NCBI GenBank assembly: GCA_021772235.1
Contig: JAJFMI010000080.1
Span: 1 to 6,719, forward strand
Origin: Chlamydiota bacterium
Lineage (GTDB): Bacteria; Chlamydiota; Chlamydiia; Chlamydiales; JAJFMI01
Direction: 5' to 3'
DNA length: 6,719 nt
Under the pieces are notes generated by a model. The model had not been told where the DNA came from. It saw only the letters and a program-made list of their open reading frames with translations, and searched no databases. Positions 1-5,115 of the stretch are shown piece by piece (position 1 is the stretch's first letter; each line of letters opens with the position of its first letter). A program made the position numbers and the translations under genes.

Positions 1-1
1 A

Positions 2-331
2 CGCAAAAAACTCATCGTGCAGAGTGGAAATCAGTATCGCCTGCACATGGAGATGCCCCATCTAAACGTACGCCCTCATACGATCGTGGACGATCGCCTA
101 GTAACAAAACCCTCAGAAAAAGCGCGCCGTATCCCGCGACGTTTCTCTCCCGTACAAATTCGCAGAATGGCTGAACGCGCCTTTGGTTACGACTTTGCTG
201 TGCGCAGCACAATAGATGTCTACCTGCCCATTTTTTCCATCACCGTAGAGAATCCCGACGGCACACTTCACACGAGCAACTGGAATGCCGTCAACGGCAA
301 ACGGTTGTCTCACTCCTCTTTTATCGAATAA
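2..331 (+). CDS. C-terminal part of an unrecognised protein (5' end outside the window)
   Basis: The reading frame is open from base 2 and ends with TAA at 329-331, so about 109 C-terminal residues are visible. A GTG at 17 is the first possible start, but the frame stays open to the window edge, so a longer protein running in from the left is more likely. The visible part is basic in its first half (several Arg/Lys/His and Pro) and ends in a short beta-rich segment containing VYLPIFSITVENPDGT and a closing WNAVNGKR. Pairs of strands ending in NAxxGK occur in various small bacterial beta modules, but I cannot assign a family. No signal peptide, membrane segment or catalytic motif is visible in this part. 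The 84-nt palindromic repeat begins 11 nt after the stop. Function unknown. Confidence 0.55.
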   Translation, partial: RKKLIVQSGNQYRLHMEMPHLNVRPHTIVDDRLVTKPSEKARRIPRRFSPVQIRRMAERAFGYDFAVRSTIDVYLPIFSITVENPDGTLHTSNWNAVNGKRLSHSSFIE

Positions 332-342
332 GTAGGCTTCAC

Positions 343-426
343 CTCGCTGCGCCAAATCGTAAAACAGCCGCTAAGCCGTGTTATCTACACTGACATAGCG
401 GCTGCTAAAGCAATTTTGCTTTGCGA
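343..426 (+). repeat. 84-nt palindromic repeat element, copy 1
   Basis: This segment matches the reverse complement of 1996-2078 at roughly 88 percent by hand alignment. The outermost 29 nt (343-371) and the innermost 15 nt (412-426) are identical. Inside it, CAGCCGCTA (365-373) pairs with TAGCGGCTG (396-404) to give a 9-bp hairpin. The T372-A397 pair is replaced by a C-G pair in the other copy, which preserves the stem. The outer part of the stem is degraded on the right side here (gctaaagc where copy 2 has a matching arm). On the minus strand the stem is followed by TTTTAC, so this copy could act as a weak terminator for leftward transcription only. No gene is carried. Confidence 0.75.
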
Positions 427-527
427 TCAGAACCCTTTAGCGCTCCGCGCAGAGATAAGATTTTTCTTGATAATCCCTTAAAATTCTGTTACGTTTTTTT
501 TAGTTTTACTTTGCTTACGTGAATTAT

Positions 528-577
528 ATGACAAAAAAACTAAATCTACAACGCCTTTAGACTACCCACTTTTTTTG
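528..577 (+). other. Probable lost start of the DUF1016 gene: ATG plus A7 tract with one-base frameshift
   Basis: An ATG at 528 opens a frame that stops after 10 codons (TAG 558-560). It runs through an uninterrupted run of seven A (533-539). If the run had eight A, the ATG would read MTKKTKSTTPLDYPLF and continue in frame into the nuclease ORF at 575. The added residues fit the usual N-terminus of YhcG-type proteins, where a short polar stretch and an aromatic-rich segment precede the K/R-x-IQTAQ helix. The frame used by the long ORF has no ATG or GTG upstream of 575 back to its TAA at 479-481. Whether this is a sequencing error, true decay, a phase-variable switch or a slippage site cannot be told from one sequence. 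Confidence 0.65.
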
Positions 578-1600
578 ACCCAATTAAAAAAACGCATTCA
601 AACAGCACAAGTAAAAGCTTCATTAGCTATTAACAAAGAACTCATTCTTCTCTACTGGGAAATCGGTAAAGAAATAGCGAACAGGCAAAAATTAAACAAA
701 TGGGGCTCTTCAGTCATTGACCATCTTGCTAAAGATCTGCGCATTTCCTTTCCTGACCTTAAGGGTTTCTCGCGAAGTAACATCTTTAGAATGAGAGCTT
801 TTTACCTATCTTGTCAAATTGTCGCGCAGCCTGCGCGACAATTTGCAGTCCATGACCTCCCAGAAGCTTTCTTATTAATTCCTTGGTGGCATAACGTCAT
901 TCTTATGGAAAAAATCCCCTCTTTGGAAGAAAGAACTTGGTACGCAAAAAAAACTGTGGAAGAAAGTTGGAGTAGAAACGTCTTAACCATGCAAATCGAA
1001 TCCAATCTTTTTTCCAGACAGGGTAACGCGATTACAAATTTTCATCTTACTCTCCCATCTCCACAGTCTGATTTAGCGCAGGAAACAATGAAAGATCCTT
1101 ATTCCTTCGGTTTTTTAAATATTTTTGAAAAAGTTAAGGAAAAAGAAATCGAAAAAGGTTTAGTAGACCATATTCAAAATCTTTTATTGGAGCTTGGAAA
1201 TGGATTTGCTTTTGTTGGAAGGCAGTACCCATTGACAATCGAAGGAACCGATTATTTTCTTGACCTCTTGTTTTATAATTATAAGTTAAAATGTTTTTGC
1301 ATTGTTGAGTTAAAAACAGGTGAATTTCAACCCGAATTTGCTGGCAAAATGAACTTCTATCTTTCAGCTGTTGATGATCTTATAAAACAACCAAGTGATC
1401 AACCAACCATTGGTATGATTTTGTGCAAAAACAAGAAAAAAATTACAGTTGAATATTCTCTTAGAAATTGTAAGACACCTATCGGAGTTTCAAACTACAC
1501 AACAAAAGTTCTTGATGGATTACCTGCAAAATTAAAAGAGAGCCTACCTTCAGATGGAGAAATTGAAGAGCATTTGAGTACTATTGATTTTTTTGATTAA
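575..1600 (+). CDS. YhcG/DUF1016-family PD-(D/E)XK nuclease-like protein
   Basis: The product has 341 residues if the only in-frame start, TTG 575, is used. The N-terminal DUF1016_N-type region (about 1-150) is helical and contains RIQTAQVKASLAINKEL, LYWEIGKEI, the family-typical IPWWHNVILMEK and WSRNVLTMQIES. The C-terminal YhcG_C region (about 175-325) carries a PD-(D/E)XK core: D230 in DYFLDLLFYN, then E245 and K247 in IVELKTG, so the catalytic residues look intact. The family is predicted to bind and cut nucleic acid. Its biological role is poorly known, and defence or mobile-element housekeeping is often suggested. No Shine-Dalgarno precedes TTG 575, and the real start is probably ATG 528, one base out of frame. 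A 31-nt perfect palindrome lies inside codons 81-91 and a related hairpin overlaps the stop. The gene looks AT-richer than dnaB, which fits acquisition. It may be disrupted or switched off. Confidence 0.85.
   Translation: MTQLKKRIQTAQVKASLAINKELILLYWEIGKEIANRQKLNKWGSSVIDHLAKDLRISFPDLKGFSRSNIFRMRAFYLSCQIVAQPARQFAVHDLPEAFLLIPWWHNVILMEKIPSLEERTWYAKKTVEESWSRNVLTMQIESNLFSRQGNAITNFHLTLPSPQSDLAQETMKDPYSFGFLNIFEKVKEKEIEKGLVDHIQNLLLELGNGFAFVGRQYPLTIEGTDYFLDLLFYNYKLKCFCIVELKTGEFQPEFAGKMNFYLSAVDDLIKQPSDQPTIGMILCKNKKKITVEYSLRNCKTPIGVSNYTTKVLDGLPAKLKESLPSDGEIEEHLSTIDFFD
815..845. repeat. 31-nt perfect palindrome inside the DUF1016 coding region
   Basis: CAAATTGTCGCGCAG (815-829), one central C (830), then its exact reverse complement CTGCGCGACAATTTG (831-845): 15-bp perfect arms. 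It is translated in frame as QIVAQPARQF, just before the conserved IPWWHN segment. An 11-nt part of each arm recurs as the hairpin at the gene's stop codon (1599-1627). Confidence 0.9.
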
Positions 1601-1627
1601 ATTGTCGCGCAAGCACCGCGACAATTT
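1599..1627. repeat. Hairpin at the stop codon of the DUF1016 gene, related to the internal palindrome
   Basis: AAATTGTCGCG (1599-1609) and CGCGACAATTT (1617-1627) are exact reverse complements around a 7-nt loop. The left arm includes the last two A of the TAA stop (1598-1600). The arms are identical to the outer part of the palindrome at 815-845, while the loop differs. There is no T-run after the stem, so it is not a standard intrinsic terminator, although it could stall or protect the 3' end of the mRNA. Confidence 0.85.
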
Positions 1628-1683
1628 GGTCATGAATAAGGCAATAGCCAAAAAAGTCATTTTGTGACATGATTGGATGTTCT

Positions 1684-1771
1684 GGAAAGATGGCTGAGTG
1701 GCCGAAGGCGCGTCCCTGCTAAGGACGAGTACTCCTTGTGGGTACCGAGGGTTCGAATCCCTCTCTTTCCG
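1684..1771 (+). tRNA. trnS: tRNA-Ser (anticodon GCU, decodes AGC/AGU)
   Basis: An 88-nt type II tRNA folds cleanly. The acceptor stem is GGAAAGA (1684-1690) with TCTTTCC (1764-1770) and discriminator G1771. A D-arm lies around GGCTGAGTGGCCGAAGGC. The anticodon stem is CGTCC/GGACG with loop CTGCTAA, giving anticodon GCT at 1718-1720. A long variable arm typical of tRNA-Ser lies around 1730-1745. The T-arm is GAGGG-TTCGAAT-CCCTC. CCA is not encoded (the next bases are AAT), so it is added after transcription. I see no convincing -35/-10 pair in the short gap after the nuclease gene. The 3' third of this gene is repeated in inverted form just downstream. Confidence 0.96.
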
Positions 1772-1808
1772 AATGCAGTGAGGAAAAAGAGGGATTCGAA
1801 TCCTCGGT
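1744..1808. repeat. Inverted duplication of the tRNA-Ser 3' end
   Basis: Bases 1744-1770 (T-arm plus 3' acceptor strand of the tRNA) and 1782-1808 are reverse complements at 25 of 27 positions. The two differences are one transition in the T-stem region and one in the acceptor region. Transcribed through, the 27-bp stem around an 11-nt loop would compete with folding of the tRNA T-arm and acceptor. It could therefore matter for 3' processing or termination, or be only the scar of a rearrangement. Confidence 0.85.
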
Positions 1809-1918
1809 CGAGGGTTTGACGGCCAGCTTTAGCTGGACGGAGCTTCTGAGCGTAGCGAGGAAGAGCCCACAGGGCCGAAAGGGGCCTTGGCCCCCGAGTC
1901 CATCCTTCTCTTTCCGAA
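1772..1918. other. GC-rich structured spacer, possibly a degenerate tRNA-Ser-like relic or integration scar
   Basis: This stretch is much richer in G+C than its neighbours and full of short stems: CCAGCT/AGCTGG, GGGGCC-TT-GGCCCC, and TGGAC (from about 1832) pairing with GTCCA (about 1899-1903). It begins just after the tRNA and ends with a 12-nt exact copy of the tRNA end, TCTCTTTCCGAA (1762-1773 and 1907-1918). With the preceding bases the match is 16 of 17. Read on the minus strand, 1915 to 1782 starts GGAAAGA and ends in a T-arm-like segment plus TTTTTCC, which could pair as an acceptor stem with one wobble. I cannot find a proper D-arm or anticodon arm, so a working tRNA is unlikely. No protein-coding signal was found. 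Confidence 0.5.
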
Positions 1919-1960
1919 CTTCTAAAAACTTATTGCTGCGCGAAGCGCTAGCGGCTTCAA

Positions 1961-1991
1961 GAGTCGAAAACTGAGCATCAGTTTTTGACTC
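1961..1991. repeat. Hairpin upstream of repeat copy 2
   Basis: GAGTCGAAAACTGA (1961-1974) pairs with TCAGTTTTTGACTC (1978-1991) around a GCA loop. There are 13 Watson-Crick pairs and one G-T. The T-run is inside the stem, not after it, so it is not a normal intrinsic terminator. The rest of 1919-1960 holds no recognisable gene. Confidence 0.7.
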
Positions 1992-1995
1992 GCTC

Positions 1996-2078
1996 TCGCA
2001 AAGCAAAATTGTAAAACAGCCGCCATGACAGTATAGACAATACGGCTTGGCGGCTGTTTTACGATTTGGCGCAGCGAG
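1996..2078 (-). repeat. 84-nt palindromic repeat element, copy 2 (inverted relative to copy 1)
   Basis: This is the reverse-complement copy of 343-426. It is the better preserved hairpin: GTAAAACAGCCGCCA (2011-2025) and TGGCGGCTGTTTTAC (2048-2062) are exact 15-bp complements around a 22-nt loop. Weaker pairing continues outward to both ends (tcgc..aagc.aaat against atttggcgc..gcga), so the whole element is one imperfect palindrome. GC-rich stem flanked by GTAAAA and TTTTAC gives it the form of a weak two-way terminator. It lies 63 nt upstream of the dnaB start. Confidence 0.8.
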
Positions 2079-2141
2079 ATGGACCCGCCAATTTAACCAC
2101 ACTCTTTCGCAATAACCACCTTCTCTGTATTCTTGGAGTTT

Positions 2142-3581
2142 ATGGCTAAAGAAAACCAAAAAATCAAAGTAGCTCCCAATTCTAAAGAATCCGAAATGAT
2201 GGTGCTCGGCTCCATGTTAACCAATGTCAACGCGCTAAATGTGGCGTCTGATTCACTTGACGGGAGTGACTTTTACTATACCGAACATCAACTGATTTTT
2301 GAGACGTTAAAAGACGCGTACAAGAAAGACAAGCCTGCGGACATCCATCTTGTTGCAGAGGAGTTGAAGCGCAAGAAAAAGCTCAATGATATTGGTGGTA
2401 TTAGTTATTTGACGACTTTGGCGCAGTATGCAGGAACATCTGCCTATGTGGAAGAGTATGCGCAACTGGTGAAAGACAAGGCCATTTTACGGCGCATGAT
2501 TACAGCCGCGCAGGTCATTGAGAAGAAGGCCCTGGAAGAAGAAGACGAGGTGAGCAAAACGCTTGATGATGCACAGAGTCTCTTTTTTCAAATTAGCCAG
2601 TCGGCCAATCGGGAGAGTGGCCTTCTCATTGCTGAGTTGCTTTCAGGTGTGAAGGCAGAATCACAGCTCCCCTTTTTAAAAGAGCTACAAGATCGTCAGG
2701 AAAAGTTTCAGGAGCTGGGTGAGGGCGAAGAACTTTTTCCCGGTGAACCGACACACTTCAACGATTTAGATCACATGCTTGGCGGCCTTGGCAAGTCTAA
2801 CTTTCTCATTTTAGCCGCCCGCCCTGCCATGGGTAAAACTGTTTTAGCGTTGAACATCGCTGAAAACGTCTGCTTTAAAAACAAAGTCCCCGTCGCCATC
2901 TTCTCTCTTGAGATGAGCGCAGAACAGCTTTTGCACCGCATGATTAGTTCACAATCGGAAGTGGAGGCGGAAAAAATCAAACGCGGCTCTTTAACTGGCA
3001 GCGAATACCAACGTGTGGTTTCTGTAGTAAACGAGATGCAAAAGCATACGATCATTATTGACGATCAACCCGGCTTGAAAATTACTGATTTGCGCGCCCG
3101 TGCACGTCGCATGAAAGAGACGCACGACATTGGCTTAATTGTCATTGACTACCTTCAACTTCTTTCCGGCTCTGGCAACCGTTCATCTTCAGAAAGTCGC
3201 CAGCTGGAAATTTCCGAAATCTCTCGCATGTTAAAAAACCTCGCCCGCGAACTTGACGTTCCCGTCCTCTGCCTATCTCAGCTTTCTCGTAAAGTCGAAG
3301 AGCGCGCCGGTCACAGACCAATGATGAGCGATCTTCGTGAGTCGGGCTCTCTGGAGCAGGATAGCGACGTAGTAATGTTTTTAATGCGGCCGGAATATTA
3401 CGATCCCTACAATAAACCGGGGCTTGCTGAATTGATGATCGGGAAAAACCGTCACGGTAAAACGGGAGATGTGAAGCTGACTTTCCGTAAGGAAATTGTC
3501 CAATTTGCCAACTATACCGAACCAGGTGACTCTCCTACCGGCGAACAAAGCGCTGCTTTTAACGCTTTCTCACCGAACTAA
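2142..3581 (+). CDS. dnaB: Replicative DNA helicase DnaB
   Basis: The 479-residue product is close to the usual DnaB length. This hexameric ATPase unwinds DNA at the replication fork and binds primase. The N-terminal domain (about residues 14-115) begins with the typical SKESEMMVLGSML segment. A linker of about 60-70 residues follows, somewhat longer than in E. coli DnaB as I recall it. In the RecA-like C-terminal domain I see Walker A ARPAMGKT (K232), the FSLEMSAEQL helix, Walker B LIVIDYLQLL (D336), SQLSRKVEERAGHRPMMSDLRESGSLEQDSDVVMF, and IGKNRHGKTGDVKL near the end. ATG 2142 is preceded by GGAG only 3 nt away. A TTG at 2133 is in frame but overlaps that motif, so ATG is preferred. The C-terminal tail is short and Ser/Ala-rich. 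The gene looks intact, with no intein or frameshift. The copper module starts 42 nt downstream. Confidence 0.97.
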   Translation: MAKENQKIKVAPNSKESEMMVLGSMLTNVNALNVASDSLDGSDFYYTEHQLIFETLKDAYKKDKPADIHLVAEELKRKKKLNDIGGISYLTTLAQYAGTSAYVEEYAQLVKDKAILRRMITAAQVIEKKALEEEDEVSKTLDDAQSLFFQISQSANRESGLLIAELLSGVKAESQLPFLKELQDRQEKFQELGEGEELFPGEPTHFNDLDHMLGGLGKSNFLILAARPAMGKTVLALNIAENVCFKNKVPVAIFSLEMSAEQLLHRMISSQSEVEAEKIKRGSLTGSEYQRVVSVVNEMQKHTIIIDDQPGLKITDLRARARRMKETHDIGLIVIDYLQLLSGSGNRSSSESRQLEISEISRMLKNLARELDVPVLCLSQLSRKVEERAGHRPMMSDLRESGSLEQDSDVVMFLMRPEYYDPYNKPGLAELMIGKNRHGKTGDVKLTFRKEIVQFANYTEPGDSPTGEQSAAFNAFSPN

Positions 3582-3597
3582 CCTTTCTTGGTTTTTT

Positions 3598-3623
3598 AAT
3601 CTTTTTTTTATTAAAAGAAGATT
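3598..3623 (+). promoter_or_regulatory. AT-rich hairpin covering the ribosome-binding region of the copper module
   Basis: AATCTTTTTTT (3598-3608) can pair with AAAAGAAGATT (3613-3623), an 11-bp stem with one wobble and a 4-nt loop. It ends directly before the ATG at 3624. The only Shine-Dalgarno-like bases, AGAAG (3616-3620), lie in the 3' arm, so the stem would hide them. The stem is weak because it is almost all A/T. A poor promoter-like pair, TTGGTT (3588-3593) and TATTAA (3609-3614) with 15-bp spacing, overlaps it. Read-through from dnaB is an alternative. Confidence 0.35.
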
Positions 3624-3794
3624 ATGAAAGTATTCGCATTGATTTGTTGTTTTATTTTGTTAAGCAGTTGTGTGAATTATCAAATTCCTGTTGAATCAGA
3701 TGATCTCCCCACTTCAATAAATGCCACAGTATCGCAGATTGAACTTTCCCCAATTTTGGAAATAAAAATTGAGGATGACGATGCGCGTTATTAG
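3624..3794 (+). CDS. Small predicted lipoprotein (56 aa), first gene of the copper module
   Basis: The ORF runs from ATG 3624 to TAG 3792-3794. It opens with a Lys at position 2 and a hydrophobic core MKVFALICCFILLSSC, where L-S-S-C is a good signal-peptidase II lipobox, so Cys16 would be lipidated and the mature part would have about 41 residues. The mature part is acidic and ends EIKIEDDDARY. It has no His and no Met after position 1, so it does not look like a classical copper chaperone, although the Asp/Glu tail could bind cations. An AGAAG-like site precedes the ATG. It overlaps the start of the TolC-family gene by 14 nt in another frame, a layout that suggests translational coupling and a shared role. 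I do not recognise the family. It could also be the stub of a longer decayed gene. Confidence 0.65.
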   Translation: MKVFALICCFILLSSCVNYQIPVESDDLPTSINATVSQIELSPILEIKIEDDDARY

Positions 3795-5115
3795 TTTTTT
3801 CCTCGTGATTGCCTTTATTATGAATGGGTGCGGTCGTGTTGATACCAATTCAGAACCTCTCATTCACCAAGTTCAAGATGAGATCTCTCAGGTCTATTGG
3901 GACTCTTCTTTCGATCATGTGATTGTTCCCATTTCTACGAAGTCTCTTTTACAAAACGCATTAACAGATGAAACTGCTATTCAAATTGCTCTACTAAATA
4001 ATCGCCACCTTCAAAGTGTTTACGAAAGTCTTGGTGTTGCAAAAGCAGATCTTGCTCAAGCTGGCTTGCTCAAAAACCCTATTTTTTCCTTTTCCTATGA
4101 ATTTTCCATGCAGTCCGCTGTAACTGATCTAATTAATTTCGGGTTGATGCAGAACTTCTTAGAATTGTTGATGATCCCAATGAAAAAACGGGTAGCAGAG
4201 GCAGAATTAGATGCATCAAAGAATAATCTTGCTGCTGAGCTTTTAGGGGTGATTGTCAATACGAAAGTTGCATTCTTTACCCTTCTTGCATACACCCAAA
4301 TAGGGGAATTAAAAAAAGAAATTCTTCTTGCTAATGAGCTCTCTTACGAAGCGGCAAAAAAATTGTTTGCAGCAGGGAATATCAAAGATTTAGAAGTGGC
4401 GATGGAACAGACTTTGTATGAACAAGCAAAACTTCAGGTTGCTTCTTGGGAAATTGCTATTTTGGACGCTCGCGAAAGACTCAACGTTCTTATGGGACTG
4501 TGGGGAAATCAAATCGAATGGAGGGTTTCTCAAAATCTACCTTCTCTCCCCTCTGCTGAAGAGGATTATGCCAATATTGAAAACGTTTCGATTACAAATA
4601 GTTATGATCTGAAAATTGCTTACAACAACTTGGTGGCAACGGCTGCTGGTTTTGGAATCGATACTTCAAAATTTATTTTTCCAGCCCTCGATATCGGTGC
4701 CGCTGCAGAAAGAGATGAAGGTGTTTGGTATGTTGGTCCAGCTATTAATTTAGCTCTCCCATTTTTTGACAGGGGCAAGGCAAATTCAGCAAGGGCTCGC
4801 GCTAAAATCATGCAGCTCTGGAACCAGTACCTGGCTCTTGCTATTGATATCCGCTCTTGCGCACGCTCTTCACGTTTTTCTCTGCTAAATGCTTTTCGCA
4901 TGTGTCGCTACACGCAAGAAATTACCGTTCCGCTTGCAGAAGAAGTCACTCATCTTACGCTATTGCAACACAATGCCATGCAGTTGGGAATTTTTCATCT
5001 TCTCTCGGCAAAACGAAGAGAATTAGAAAACAAGGTGCAATCTAAGGAGTTGCAATTAGAATATTGGATTGCAAAAACAAAAAACCAAGCCCTCTTAAAT
5101 GGATATAAAATCTAA
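3781..5115 (+). CDS. TolC-family outer membrane efflux lipoprotein
   Basis: The product has 444 residues from ATG 3781, chosen because GAGG (3771-3774) lies 6 nt upstream. ATG 3775 and TTG 3769 are in-frame alternatives. The N-terminus is a signal peptide ending FIMNGC, with Cys17 as likely lipid site; M-N-G-C departs from the ideal lipobox. The rest fits the outer-membrane efflux protein family, which forms trimeric channels through the outer membrane and periplasm. Features include the DETAIQIALLNN opening (about 63), long helices rich in Ala/Leu/Glu, a strand region ending GPAINLALPFFDRGKANSARARA (from 319), and LLQHNAMQLGIFHLLSAKRRE (about 395-415). These last two motifs are characteristic of TolC relatives encoded beside copper oxidases in Proteobacteria. 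Length is normal and I see no frameshift. It overlaps the lipoprotein gene by 14 nt and the oxidase gene by 17 nt. No inner-membrane pump or membrane-fusion protein is encoded here, so its partner must be elsewhere or it works differently. Confidence 0.88.
   Translation: MRVISFFLVIAFIMNGCGRVDTNSEPLIHQVQDEISQVYWDSSFDHVIVPISTKSLLQNALTDETAIQIALLNNRHLQSVYESLGVAKADLAQAGLLKNPIFSFSYEFSMQSAVTDLINFGLMQNFLELLMIPMKKRVAEAELDASKNNLAAELLGVIVNTKVAFFTLLAYTQIGELKKEILLANELSYEAAKKLFAAGNIKDLEVAMEQTLYEQAKLQVASWEIAILDARERLNVLMGLWGNQIEWRVSQNLPSLPSAEEDYANIENVSITNSYDLKIAYNNLVATAAGFGIDTSKFIFPALDIGAAAERDEGVWYVGPAINLALPFFDRGKANSARARAKIMQLWNQYLALAIDIRSCARSSRFSLLNAFRMCRYTQEITVPLAEEVTHLTLLQHNAMQLGIFHLLSAKRRELENKVQSKELQLEYWIAKTKNQALLNGYKI

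Noticed and set aside
467..495. A promoter for the DUF1016 gene (TTGATA then TACGTT, 17-bp spacing)
   Set aside because: The -10 matches only three of six positions and the region is T-rich, so such matches are expected by chance.
815..1627. A CRISPR-like array made of repeated palindromes
   Set aside because: Only two copies exist, about 750 nt apart, with a gene between them and no regular spacers or cas genes.
1738..1974. A 78-codon plus-strand frame starting inside the tRNA
   Set aside because: It begins within the tRNA variable arm and reads through palindromic spacer sequence. Its residues come from repeats, with no ribosome site.
1961..1991. A rho-independent terminator for the tRNA transcript
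   Set aside because: The T-run lies inside the stem, with no T-tract following it. It also sits about 190 nt after the tRNA.
343..2078. An insertion sequence bounded by inverted repeats
   Set aside because: No transposase is present and I see no target-site duplication at the outer ends. It is recorded only as a possible non-autonomous unit.
1719..2159. A 146-codon open frame on the minus strand across the tRNA and spacer
   Set aside because: It is antisense to the tRNA and contains the familiar artefact EREGFEPS from reading a tRNA T-arm backwards. It also crosses both hairpin repeats, with no start signal or family resemblance.
4620..4901. A minus-strand frame of 93 codons inside the TolC-family gene, and similar shorter ones at 2771-3055 and 5936-6238
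   Set aside because: They are shadows of strongly supported plus-strand genes and show no domain, signal or start site of their own.
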